Below, one piece after another: positions 10,610 through 21,417 of a DNA stretch of 64,000 bases (within the stretch, counting starts at the first letter, position 1; the number at the start of each line of letters is the position of its first letter). The notes under the pieces were generated by a model. The model was not told the DNA's origin. It worked only from the letters and a program-made list of their open reading frames with translations, and did not search any database. A program made the translations under genes and the position numbers. Origin of the DNA: Lepraria neglecta (Eukaryota; Ascomycota; Lecanoromycetes; Lecanorales; Stereocaulaceae); the NCBI GenBank assembly GCA_033220425.1, contig CM065648.1, positions 4,650,001-4,714,000 of the forward strand, given 5' to 3'.

Positions 10610-13011
10610 GACGAAACGAATGTGATAGACGCAAGGAAATGGAAAGACAAACAATGATCTCCAGTGTCTTAGACTTCCGGCCGTTTCTTATAAGAACAAG
10701 TCTAGAATATATAATATGACTATGTCGATAAATGATTGTACGTGGTTAGAGTGAATCTTTGATGGATTTTGCCAGAAGACGATAATAGAAAACACATAGC
10801 TTCTTCGCCACGGGGGAGGTACCATCTAGATAAATCCTTTGGAGCTATGCTCTGAGCTGCGCTTGTTCCTGATTGGTTCTCATTAGCCCAGCCCTGTGAC
10901 CTAGGGTAACGGATGCCGCGAAGGATTCAGACCCCTGCAAAAGTTGGAAATGGACCTTTTTATTGAGCTGCTGCCTCTGGAGAATAGGCAGCGAGAAGAA
11001 GCGTAAGCAATTTGCCGTACAAACGCAGGCTGAGCCAAAAAGTGACTCAAGAACGCGAATTCGCCGAGATGGAGGATGCAAAGGACTTTAAGTATTGGGA
11101 AAGTCATGTCAGGCCATCCACGCGGGCGCCATGACCCCACGCTCACTACTATCTCCCACGTACCCGTGATTACGATTCAAGGCCTACCTGTTTGGAGTAA
11201 CTAGCGAATGGCAGGACCCTATAGTACGTATCCACTTCACCGATCTAGATGGGTGACAATCAGTGGACATGGAGATGAAGCTACTAGAGACAGCCGTGTG
11301 GCGCAGGTTTGAGGTAAGTTGCATTTGTCCCGCAGCCTTCCATGCATTGGTTCCTTCGTTTCCTTCGTTTCCTTTGTTTCATCTGTAGTCCACAGCCCTA
11401 ATCAGACGTTGGTATCTGTTGGCGTGAGGCCGGTGGAGTTAGTGAGACTGTTCCGAGCTGGTATTTCCAATGTACAGCTCCGGGAACTAGTACAGTTGAC
11501 ACGACGCCGCATTTGGCGGTCAGGCACAGGGAACAAGGATGCAAGCCACGAGTCCATAAGCATTAGAGTTCTGAGGTTTGTTCATTGAGGGAATGGTGTA
11601 GATATGAGGCTGGAACGTGGGAATCCTTCGCGTGGTTTGGGTTCGGTCGAAAATCAACGTAGCCCATGGGAAGGGAGCAATAGCCGCCGGGATTGGAGAC
11701 CAATTGCGACATACGGCGAGCTGAGCGATATTAGAGACGGCTTCGGCCGCTCCAGGAAGTCCATCCAGATCAGATTACAGAGCAAGGGTAGTATCTCGGA
11801 GGGTAATTAGGCAATTGCCCAGGATGCGAGTGGTGTTTCCAAGACGGAAAGTAGGCATCAAGGCACAAGCCATATTTGGGTCGCTGCACGATCTGCAATG
11901 ATCAGTTGACAGGGAAGGCAGCAAAGCTGAGTGCCGATCAATTGCGAGTGAGAGGCCTTCGCAACGATAGTTCGTCCGCTTGCCGGTGCACGCCGTAACT
12001 TTGCAAGGGCGGTGAAGGGGCGAGTCGAGGCTCAGATGAAGCTAAAACTGAGCAAAACAGCGCCAGCCACCTAAAGGCCGACTATCAATGTTTACATGAA
12101 TAGAAAAACGTTCACTCTCGTGATGTTGGTTCATCATACGGGCATGATGATGAGAATTACCGTGATCGTGTGTAGTTGGTTGTTGGATGTTGAGGAAACA
12201 TTACTAAGGCGCTGCAAGCACTTCGGACTTTAGGCAAGGCAAGTATTACTCATTTCTATGCGCGAACCCCACAATACCTCTTTTGCTTGTGTAATCACTA
12301 AAGGACATTTCATGGATAATAAACTTATCTATCCTCCTCTTCGGAGCCTCCGAGGTGCTATCTGCGAGTGCATCAAACGATTGGGTTATTTCTTTCTCAG
12401 CTGACCAAAGCTGAACGCGAAACATGTGCCGTACGCTATGACAAAGCGTGAAATCTTTCCAAGTCTCGTTACTTGAAACATCACACGTCCATCACCTTCC
12501 TTGCCACATGGCTCCGTGATCCAATCCACATGCAGCCCTGATCCTTCAAGACTGAAAATCATGCAGTCGCATCCTCCCGCGGCACCAGAGCGGTCTCGCC
12601 AATTTTCGCGCATATCGACCATGGAGCTGAGACTGGCAGCGTTTACCGGGTGGCCGTGATTGGCAATGCTCCTGTCTGAGAGGAGATTTCCATCGTTTGA
12701 CTTGACGCACTCATTTCAAATTAATTGTGCCTATGAGCGTTTATCACTTGGGGTTCTCCTGATTGGCCGGCATAGGATGCGGCTCCAAGCGCAATTATGA
12801 CACCTCCGCTAGGATCATTAAGGGACAAACGGCTGAAAGTGGTGTCGCCTGGTCAATCTCGCACTGGGTCGCGTGGTGACGGGGAACAGAAGCAGGACCC
12901 AGGATTTACGATATTTCCCGGCCAAGTCTTGCAATAAAGCACGAGTAGTGACATGCACCAGAAGTGAGATTCAGGAGTCAGGATGTTGTCGGAAGCTGTC
13001 TAATAATAAGC
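10610..13011. other. Long intergenic region (2.4 kb)
   Basis: No convincing gene was found on either strand. A short run of three TTCCTTCGTT/TTCCTTTGTT repeats lies near 11351-11376. The region separates the C2H2 gene promoter from the 3' end of the sugar transporter. A non-coding RNA cannot be excluded by eye. Confidence 0.4.
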
Positions 13012-15078
13012 CTATGATATAGCATATTCTTGACTACTCGTCGGATCATGGTTGCCGATGAGCTCGTGCTCAATAGCCTTTCTTCGCGCTTCTTCTTGTT
13101 CACTGTTGATGTCTTTGAAGATGTGGTCCATAGCCTCAAGGGTCCTTCCTCGTGTTTCGGGTACAAAATAGAATGTCCAGACTAGGGACAGCAGGCAGAA
13201 GATGGCGAAAAAAGTATAAGCCCCCTAGAAAAATATTTCCGAGTTAGTATTGCCTGTTCGAGAAGGGAATTGGAGCCTTGAACCCTGTTTCAGGAGTCAA
13301 TGCTCGCAAGCCATATTTCGATAATTCAAATTCAGGCTCAAGGAGGGATTTTAGACTCTGAAAATACGTACAAAGCCCGTATTCTGGACCAACGGCGGAG
13401 TGATCAGGCCGATGATGAAGTTGTTTAGCCAATTTGAACACGTTGATAGCGCCACTCCTTTTGCTCGAAGGCTACTTGGGAAGATCTCGGACGGCATAGC
13501 CCCTGTGGATGTCATGGGTCAGCGAAAAGGCTTACGACGTTGATGATGGCTAGGCAATTCCTCTTACACGGCACAGGACCCCAGCTCGATCCAAAGCTGA
13601 GCATGTAGAACAGCAGAAAGGCCACAGAGACCCATCCTGCAGCTCTGTGATGGGGCCAATCACGTGAGAATTTGCCCACTAGAATAGCGATAATGAAGTG
13701 CGAGATTGTCATGAGGAAACTTCCCCAAAGAAGCAGCGGCCGCCTTCCAAACCGATCCATGGTCCACAAGCTTGTGGTGACTCCAACGAGTTGAGTCACA
13801 TTGAGGACGCCAGACATGATTAGAGTCATCGAATAATTAAGCCCCATTGTCGAGAACAGCGTTGGCGAGTAATAGATCAGAGCGTTGATGCCTACAAACT
13901 GTTGGACTGAATGATTTCGGAGTCAGCCTTTCTCTTTTAGGGGGACTCTTGAGTCGAAAGACATGTCTCACGGGCCGGAAAAGATTTCCATCTCAGACGA
14001 TGGCATGAATGAAGAAACAATAACTCAGAGAGCACGACTCACAGAACATCAGCCCTACTCCGACATGCGTTCTTCGCCAGCAACCACGCCTAAAGCAGTC
14101 TATCCACGATGCGATTTCGAGCTTGATCCGGCTCATCGTGCTCCTGTCCTGAAGCTCTGGGTGTCTTAGAGCGCTGGTCTCCTTATGAAAAGCAACTTCG
14201 GCGCGAATGTCAAACCATTCGTGTTGCACACGGGAGTCTGTTGTCGGAAGCCGACGCAATCTTCCCAAAGCCTTCAGTCCTTCTGCATCGCGACCCTTGG
14301 ATATCAACCATCTTGGTGAGAACGGAAGGAACAATATTCCCGCTCCAAGTACAAACCCAGGTATCAGTTGAAGCAGGAACGGCAATCGCCAGGCCCATTC
14401 ACCTGCCATATAGCGAGCCCCGTACGTTATCCAGTACGCAATCACGATACCAGTGACAATACTGAGCTCCTCCAGGACCAACAACGCTCCTCGTATCTCA
14501 GGAGGTGAAATCTCAGAAATGTACAGGGGCGCTACCATGGAGAGCATCCCAATACCAATGCCACCAATGAGCCTTGCAACAACCAACATAGCATAGCTGA
14601 CTGATCCTGTCTGCAAGGCCGAGCCGACGGTAAAAATAATCACTGCGACAATGATGGAGTACTTTCTGGAGATCTTGTCCGCCACCCAGCCTTGATTCAA
14701 TGCGCCGATCAAAGCTCCCAACTCGATCATCGCCGTCAAAAGACCTTTGTCAAATCCTGCGCTACTCGAAGACTCCGAGACTTGAGGGAAGCGTGAGAGG
14801 AATTGGGGCATCACAAGAACAATAGAAACCACACCCTGATCATACCCAAAGATCATACCTCCGATAGCAGCGAATGCTGCACATAGCGCCGCATATGAGT
14901 TCATGAAAACGCCTTTGAAGCCTGGCGGGCCGTAGGTTTCTCGATGTTCCCAGACCGGCTCTGCATGATGGATGAATGTGTTGCCGTTGTCCTGGGCTGG
15001 ATCATCGCTCTCCTTCGTGACAGCCTTTGCAGCCATGCTCGATCGCATAGGTGCGAGTTGAGGGACAAGATTGACCAA
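13012..15078 (-). CDS. MFS sugar porter (572 aa, four exons)
   Basis: Exons 15078-14043, 13906-13568, 13502-13372 and 13224-13012 are all in phase. The order of signatures is that of the sugar porter family. GYDQGVVS lies in TM1 and GWVADKISRKYS in the loop 2-3 motif. ARLIGGIGIGMLS and PLYISEISPPEIRGALL follow, then FSPRWLISKGR at the end of the N-half. Across intron 1 comes FFQQFVGINALIYYSPTLF (sugar-binding QQxxGxN). DRFGRRPLLLWGS follows, and the end is VPETRGRTLEAMD. It should import a hexose or related polyol at the plasma membrane; the substrate is unknown. A second ATG at codon 11 is possible. The start lies about 90 bp from the end of a decayed DNA transposon. Confidence 0.92.
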
Positions 15079-15163
15079 GGAATCAGCGTATTCACGCCTG
15101 TATATACACTGGCTGTGGGGTCAGAGTCAAAGGTCACGCGCCGCCATTAGAGCATGCTGCCTT

Positions 15164-16376
15164 GCGGGGTAAAACTTTCTTTGCCGATCTGGGGCGCGCA
15201 GCATTCAAAACACCAAAAGTCCATTATTATCGACCCTACAGCAGCTGTACAAGGCCCCTATAAGCACGACCAAACGAAAGCGCCGAAGCACAGCCAATAT
15301 CGAGCCCCGAGCCTAATCACGAGTACTTAACCCCTACTAAAGCCAAAGCTCAGGGTGCAGTCGAATTTCTAAGCGCCAAAGGCCTCCTTAAGAAAAACCG
15401 CAATACTAAGCTTCCTATAGAGCTCCCAACACAGCACGACATCTTCAACTTTTTCGATATCCGGGACCGCTCCGGACGGAACGCCAAGCAGGCAGAGAAT
15501 CCTACAGATCAGGGCGGTAAAACAGCCCGCCGGACCTACCACCAAAGTACCGAAGAAATATAGGGCCCAAAGGGCAAAGTTAGCCCCCGGGAGATCAAAA
15601 ATGGAGGACATTATCAACGACGGTAATATTAGGCACCGGGCGCTGCCCTGGGCGGAGCTCGCTGTGAAAGCAGGACTTATTAGGGATAAATAGGTCTATT
15701 TTCATACAGTACGCAAAGTAGGTATCAGAGGTACTATACTTCTGTTACTACCGATTTCTTATACTAATTATATATAGTTAATACAGGATCGCGAGTACTA
15801 TAAATATTGCTTACACCAAGAATTGGCTTACCGTGAATATTATACTAGAGCGCCGTATGTTCAGCAGGGATAAGCTCTCCTATAAATGGCCTGACTAGAA
15901 AATAGTACACCGGAGCGACAAGATCTATTTCGGACTGGGCCCGGAAAATAAGCTACGCATTATTCGACGCCCCGGCGAGCGCCTCTACTATAACTGTATA
16001 TAGGAGCGCGGAAAGCTTCCGGAGTACGTTAAAGACCGGAAACTACTACACGCCTGGGCGGCCGTTGGGTGGAATTCTAAATCGCCGCTGATTTAGTATA
16101 TAACGTCCAATAAGAACGATGAAATATCTCAGTAGGGTCTATATTGACCAAATTTTTAACCCGCACCTCCGGAAATAGATTAAACGGGGCGATAAATTCG
16201 AACTAGAGGAGGACCGGGACTCAGGCTACGGCCCGGAGGAGAATAATAAGATGATACGGTGCTAGAAAGCCCAACGGGCGAACGACTGGTTATTAATACT
16301 GTAAATAGCTGAATAAATGGTGTTTTTGGCGGTGTTGAGGCTTGCGCTCCAGATCGGCAAAGAAATTTTACCCCGC
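15164..16376 (+). mobile_element. Decayed Tc1/mariner-like DNA transposon
   Basis: Near-perfect terminal inverted repeats bound 1.2 kb. The left end reads GCGGGGTAAAACTTTCTTTG. The right end is the complement of GCGGGGTAAAATTTCTTTGC. Similarity continues for about 50 bp (TTGCCGATCTGG, then CAAAACACC against CAACACCGCC). Inside, broken plus-strand frames still give GAVEFLSAKGLLKK (helix-turn-helix part) and, near 16140-16250, YIDQIFNPHLRK and LEEDRDSGYGPEENN. The latter matches the EEDGDSGHG block of fungal Tc1/mariner transposases. Several in-frame stops and many TA dinucleotides in 15660-16310 suggest RIP, so it is inactive. No TA target duplication is obvious. The inverted repeat may extend 8-10 bp further outward. 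Confidence 0.85.
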
Positions 16377-16913
16377 GAGGCTGCTTGCCCGCTTGCCAGA
16401 GTCTCAAATGGTCAAGCTCATATATTCACTACCGGGGCGGGAAAACATTATTAAATTGAGGATCCTATTTAATGCAGAATAATGTCCACATACAAATAGC
16501 CTCAAAACAAAAGCTGATTATTGATGAGATTTTGACGACACTACCAAGGCTCGTAGGGCTGATAGCTTATCGATGCTTAGCAACGTGACAAGCAAGTCAC
16601 GAATCAACAGACCTTCAGGCTGCTAAAGATTGGTAAACACGTGTCTTATGTACCTCTGTATCAGCCTACAGTCAATAAGATCCCTTCAAAAGCCTACCTT
16701 ACAACACACCCCTACAATATCCTCTGCTTGAATCTGCTCACTGCTCGCGCATACTAACAAGAGTCTCAAGCTTCTACACGATCTAGCTCCTCTCCTCATT
16801 ATTCCGCAAGCCCTTTGAGTGCATCAAGTACTGCAAGACTAGAGGCCGTTGCTTAAAGACTACCTTACAGGGCAGCATCCATTCCCGGCCTCAAGCGTCA
16901 GGCCTCCTACAAT
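16377..16913. other. Intergenic region upstream of PKR1
   Basis: This is the promoter and 5' UTR of PKR1. A pyrimidine-rich stretch (CTCCTCTCCTCATTATTCCG) lies at 16789-16808. Nothing else was seen. Confidence 0.4.
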
Positions 16914-17399
16914 ATGGCGAACTTCCTCTCAGACCTCGTCAACTCCATCTTCACTCCAGGTCCTACACCCTCTATAATCATCGCTACAAACGCCTCATTT
17001 GCAGCCCTTCAACTCGTCCTGCTCGTACTCCTTATCCTCACATACAGCGTCCACTTCATGGTCTTATCATTCCTATGCGCCGGCTTGTGGTGTGCGATAA
17101 ATTGGTTCGTGAGTGAGCTGGAAGCCGCCAATCAGAAGGAGAAAGAGGCGAAGCAGATACGGGAGGCGAGGAAAGGGCGCGACGATATAGGTGCAGAGGA
17201 CAGTGGGACGGAAACAGAAGGCGGAGGCAACCAGGGCGAGGGACCGCCTCCAGCGACCAAATCAGAAAGGCTGCTGAGGCCGGATGACACGCAAGGAGCA
17301 CTGAGAAAGAGAAAGAGTCTTGGAGAAGCTTCGTCTGGAGATTTGAGCACGGATAGCGAGTGGGATAAGGTCGAGGAGGCCGGGGATATGGACAAATAG
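16914..17399 (+). CDS. PKR1: V-ATPase assembly factor Pkr1 (ER membrane)
   Basis: A 161-aa intron-less frame. The N-terminus has the family signature MANFLSDLVNSIFTPGPTPS. Two hydrophobic segments follow (about residues 23-44 and 48-66: LQLVLLVLLILTYSVHF and MVLSFLCAGLWCAINWF). The rest is a charged cytosolic tail with Lys/Glu and Ser/Asp clusters. In yeast Pkr1 sits in the ER and helps assemble the Vo sector of the vacuolar proton pump. The match is strong along the first 75 residues; the tail is variable in the family. Confidence 0.92.
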   Translation: MANFLSDLVNSIFTPGPTPSIIIATNASFAALQLVLLVLLILTYSVHFMVLSFLCAGLWCAINWFVSELEAANQKEKEAKQIREARKGRDDIGAEDSGTETEGGGNQGEGPPPATKSERLLRPDDTQGALRKRKSLGEASSGDLSTDSEWDKVEEAGDMDK

Positions 17400-18067
17400 A
17401 GAGACAAGAGCAGGACGCCCAACCCCGGGATGTTTGGAATGCGTTATAGAGTCATGATAGATGCAGTAATGGGACACATGGTATATATTCAACTTGGATG
17501 GGCTTTCAAGAGCTCGTCACAAGCTTTATCTCATAATGCTGGAAGAGAAAATGTGCCGAACTTTATACCTGGTAGCTAAACAACCATCAGACTATGGAAA
17601 TATGTAATTTCTGAGTCAATATGGAACAAATTCTGGTTGTAAGCATTCAGGTACGATCGTAGGACTGTCCTCGTAACGGATTTATGCACCTAAATTATGC
17701 TAGCGTCAAGTTTATGCGTGGTATACTTCCTCTTGCGCAAACCACAGCACAACCTGATTGATTTCGAAACAAACGTCAAAGATCCTCGCAGCCTGTGGTA
17801 GAGATGTTTCTCAACACTCCACTCTTCTAGCTGTCCAGTTCTGGCAGCTTTCAAGACACAAAAGCCACAACAACACGCACCTTCCCGACCTTCAAGATGC
17901 TTCCTCCACTGTCTCAGCTGTTCCGCATCCATCAATCGCATACAAATACCAGATCTTTACGAACCAAACATCACAATGCAATATTACGGCGGCATAGGGT
18001 CTGCACATAGAATTAAGCATAAAAGCATACACTATCAATACGGAGGACACACATAGACGCAAGGGTC
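17400..18067. other. Intergenic region
   Basis: This lies between PKR1 and the GTPase gene. No gene or RNA was recognised. Confidence 0.4.
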
Positions 18068-20818
18068 TTGACCGTGAAATCGGAGAACATGGCTTCAATA
18101 TTCACTTTTGAATCCGAGCCGCCCAGGGTGGCTTCTCCCTGGCCAACAGCAGCCGCGGAGGTTACCAGCAGTGATGTGGAAGATGGGCGACCTCTCATGG
18201 CGGGTATAAAAATGCCTCCAGCAGAAATACTGGCCAACAGTGGCATCACAAAGCTCGAGGCAGAACCACAGGAAGGACCTACTGAATACAAACTGCACCT
18301 TTTACTTAGACCACGTCGAAGCTTTATCGCTTCGTCGACAGACCAACACGTTTCAGGCTCATACCTTTCCAAGTCTCGGACACCTCCCTCCCATTCTGAG
18401 ACCGATCTCAAATCTGGATCGCCTGCACCAGTTCTGGCACCGAGCAGCCAGTCAAGGCAAAATAGACTCCAGCATCTGACAACGCAGCTGCTATGGCGCC
18501 TCCAACAGTCCTCGCGTTATCATTCTTCTTCCAAATCAAACCTTGTTTTGCCAATCTTACCGGAAGCCGACGTTGAGCTCTCGGCCTCAAAGGGTCCAGG
18601 ACCCCTCATATCAGGACTTGAAGAGAGCAGTGGCGCTTTGTATGAGATCGGTGTCAGCGATGATGGAACCTTTGTTGGCCTAGCAAGAGATGAACTTGAG
18701 GAGAGCTTGATTGTCTTACGTGCCATGGCGTTTAGCCTTGGCTGTGACGTGCAAATTGTTCGCATGATGATAGTAGGCGACTGTCAATGGAGCGAAGAGA
18801 CACAGACAAAGAAAAAGCCCGTCATTACGCTATGGAAAGACAAGCTCTGGGTTGCTGAGGTATTAGTGTCCCCGTATCTAGGGTCTAATAAGCAAGCAAC
18901 TGAACTGGCGGCTTCGGTGCTGGATAGTCGTCCTGCTGTTGGCGGCGCGATTGAGGAGCATGGTAGCCCAGCTATGTCTCATACCGTGTCGCAAAGCGAG
19001 CAACTCCGCGTATCTTTGACAGGGAGCACGACTTCGGGCAAGTCATCTCTTCTTGGCACTCTGTCAACTTCCACACTAGACAATGGCCGTGGAAAGAGTA
19101 GACTGAGCTTGTTGAAACATCGACACGAGATTGACTCAGGGGTGACCAGCTCTCTGGCACAAGAGCTATTCGGGTACAAAAACTCTGCATCAAGCAACGA
19201 TGCTTGCGCTATCAATGTCATAAATTACGCTTCTGGAAACGTCTCTTCTTGGAATGACATTCATGCTGCGTCCGAGCAAGGTCGTCTGGTATTTGTGACG
19301 GACTCCGCTGGACATCCTCGCTATCGACGTACTACCGTTCGTGGTCTTGTCTCATGGGCGCCACACTGGACACTGTGCTGCACAGCCGCCGACGACGAAG
19401 AGGATAGTACTGGCAAACTAGGCGCAACTGCATCCTCAAGCGAGGTTCTTGGCTCTGCTGGCCAAGGAGTTGATCTATCGAAAGCACATCTTAAATTGTG
19501 TCTCAAGCTGAACTCGCCATTAGTCATAGTGATAACGAAGTTTGATATTGCGACTAAGACCGGGTTGCGGAGTACAATGGCAAAAATCTTGACAACACTC
19601 AAGTCTGCTGGGCGAAAACCTGTCATTATACCTTCGCCTTCTAGTTCAAATGATGCGGCTCATCTTCAGTCGATCACAAATGATGACGTACGAGCTGCAG
19701 AAAAAGCGATGGTTTCTGTATCGCAAAGCGAGCTGAAATCACTGGTCCCAATTGTACTTACCAGCGCTGTCACTGGAAGCGGGATCGGCAGACTTCATGC
19801 TCTTTTACGTCAGCTTCCAATAGCGTTGAGGGATACTGAGGAAAATGGAAGAATGTCTCGTCGAGATGAAGCGCCTCCTCGAAGCCTGTTTCACGTCGAC
19901 GAAGTATTCGCAATGCCTCCAAGCGGTCATGCGCAAAGCAGTGAAGGGGCTAAGCAAGGTATAATCTCAAGTGGATATCTCCGCTACGGATTGCTCGAGG
20001 TAGGAGACAAAATGCTTATCGGCCCATGCGTTCCAGACGTGGCTGGCGAGGTGCCCCCAAGCCCTAAAATGCACCGAGCTAGCTCCTTTCCTGGCTTGAT
20101 CAAACGATCACCAAGAGCCTTGACGCGAAACTACGACATGCAGCGCCCTTCTTCTGGTGATTTCTCAGGAATTGAAGACAGTGCTCGAGAAACCTCAAGT
20201 GCTCAAACATGGCAGGAAGTGCGCATCACAAGTCTTCGAAACCTGCGACTGCCTGTGCAAAAATTACACGCTGACCAGGTAGGTACAGTTGGAGTCACGT
20301 TTCCCATTGTGGGGCTTCTTGCTGCCAACACTCTTCCGACCACTAGTTCATGCATACGTCGAGGTATGGTGATGATACCTGCTCAAAGGGGTCTGAAAGC
20401 TGGTCCACCGCCTGCGTACACCCGATTCAGCGCGGTGTTTCCGCAAGCTAGCCTGCCTGCATGGCCCGGAGTCCTAGTCGTTGTATACATTGCAAGCATA
20501 CGGGCATCAGCCAAGATCGTCGAAGTCAAGGCATTAGAAGGAACCGCACCGACCGTTGCAGACGAGGTTTTTGATTTTGGTGACAATGATAGCGATGACA
20601 TCCACAGAACTCTTGCGCCCGACAGCCCGACAGACAACCAGCACACCGAGATTACCTTCGAGTTTGCGAGCTCTCGAGAGTGGATTGAACTGGGTACCGA
20701 GGTCTTGGTGACCCCTGGGGGCGGACCTAGCTTGACCGGTCAGCCTGAGCAGAGAGATGTTAGTAGTGCGGGTTTGGATGGTTATGTTGGTACTATCACG
20801 CTGGCTATGGTCCAATGA
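18068..20818 (+). CDS. GTPBP1/2-like translational GTPase (916 aa)
   Basis: A single long exon. Early regions are Ser/Pro-rich. GTP-binding motifs are visible: G1 GSTTSGKSSLLGTL at about residue 318, a G2 region HEIDSGVTSS (typical of GTPBP1), G3 DSAGHPRYRRTTVRGL at about 411, and G4 TKFD at about 490 in place of NKxD. Domain-2-like beta-barrel sequence follows (HVDEVFAMPPSGH; SGYLRYGLLEVGDKMLIGP). The distal barrel includes HADQVGTVGV and RRGMVMIP. The family resembles EF-Tu/eRF3 and human GTPBP1/GTPBP2, linked to ribosome rescue and mRNA decay. An ATG seven codons in (MASIFTFESEPP) may be the true start. The TKFD change may lower guanine specificity. Confidence 0.85.
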   Translation: MTVKSENMASIFTFESEPPRVASPWPTAAAEVTSSDVEDGRPLMAGIKMPPAEILANSGITKLEAEPQEGPTEYKLHLLLRPRRSFIASSTDQHVSGSYLSKSRTPPSHSETDLKSGSPAPVLAPSSQSRQNRLQHLTTQLLWRLQQSSRYHSSSKSNLVLPILPEADVELSASKGPGPLISGLEESSGALYEIGVSDDGTFVGLARDELEESLIVLRAMAFSLGCDVQIVRMMIVGDCQWSEETQTKKKPVITLWKDKLWVAEVLVSPYLGSNKQATELAASVLDSRPAVGGAIEEHGSPAMSHTVSQSEQLRVSLTGSTTSGKSSLLGTLSTSTLDNGRGKSRLSLLKHRHEIDSGVTSSLAQELFGYKNSASSNDACAINVINYASGNVSSWNDIHAASEQGRLVFVTDSAGHPRYRRTTVRGLVSWAPHWTLCCTAADDEEDSTGKLGATASSSEVLGSAGQGVDLSKAHLKLCLKLNSPLVIVITKFDIATKTGLRSTMAKILTTLKSAGRKPVIIPSPSSSNDAAHLQSITNDDVRAAEKAMVSVSQSELKSLVPIVLTSAVTGSGIGRLHALLRQLPIALRDTEENGRMSRRDEAPPRSLFHVDEVFAMPPSGHAQSSEGAKQGIISSGYLRYGLLEVGDKMLIGPCVPDVAGEVPPSPKMHRASSFPGLIKRSPRALTRNYDMQRPSSGDFSGIEDSARETSSAQTWQEVRITSLRNLRLPVQKLHADQVGTVGVTFPIVGLLAANTLPTTSSCIRRGMVMIPAQRGLKAGPPPAYTRFSAVFPQASLPAWPGVLVVVYIASIRASAKIVEVKALEGTAPTVADEVFDFGDNDSDDIHRTLAPDSPTDNQHTEITFEFASSREWIELGTEVLVTPGGGPSLTGQPEQRDVSSAGLDGYVGTITLAMVQ

Positions 20819-21417
20819 ACGAATTGGGAACGACTGCCTTTTGATGCACATTTGGATCAATCCTCATTCTACATAACACCTCTTGGAACGGTCAGATATC
20901 TGATAATGCAAAATATGCAACCAAGATTGACATTTGCACCTGAGTGAAAGCGTAGCCACGGTGTACGATATCAAATGTTTGACAAAAAGCGGTCTTTGCC
21001 TTACAAAGCACCGTCTCTCCCATTGATAGCATTGGTACTAGTGCTAGGGCTAAGCTTTGATAAGAGCCGGAGCTAAGACCTCTCGGCAATAACAAGCTAG
21101 TGACTAAAAAGTAGTTGCTGATCAACTCATTACTTTCGTCACGGGTCACTAGCTCGGGGTTTGCAAACGCTCTGGTGCCAGCTCTGCCTCTGTCATGGAT
21201 TACTTACTAATTGTCAATGGGCTGGTCCCTCGATACAAAACCACAGCGACAGTCGCACCGACTTCGAGCAGCTTAATGTTCCTTGATATCCCCTTCACAA
21301 ACACCCAGAATGTGACGATCAACCCGCGGCTCCGCCTTTCCCCTCTCTTCTGGATCCCCTCGTTCAGTGTGCCCAAAAGATATCTTCGAGCACTGGACGA
21401 TTTCCTCCCATTCAAGC
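20819..21417. other. Intergenic region
   Basis: This holds the 3' flank of the GTPase gene and the promoter of the MFS transporter. A short frame runs into the MFS start but has no separate identity. Confidence 0.4.

Noticed and set aside
10610-13011. Several 60-90-codon frames in the long gap before the sugar porter
   Set aside because: No recognisable motifs, no conserved-looking composition and no splice-linked partners.
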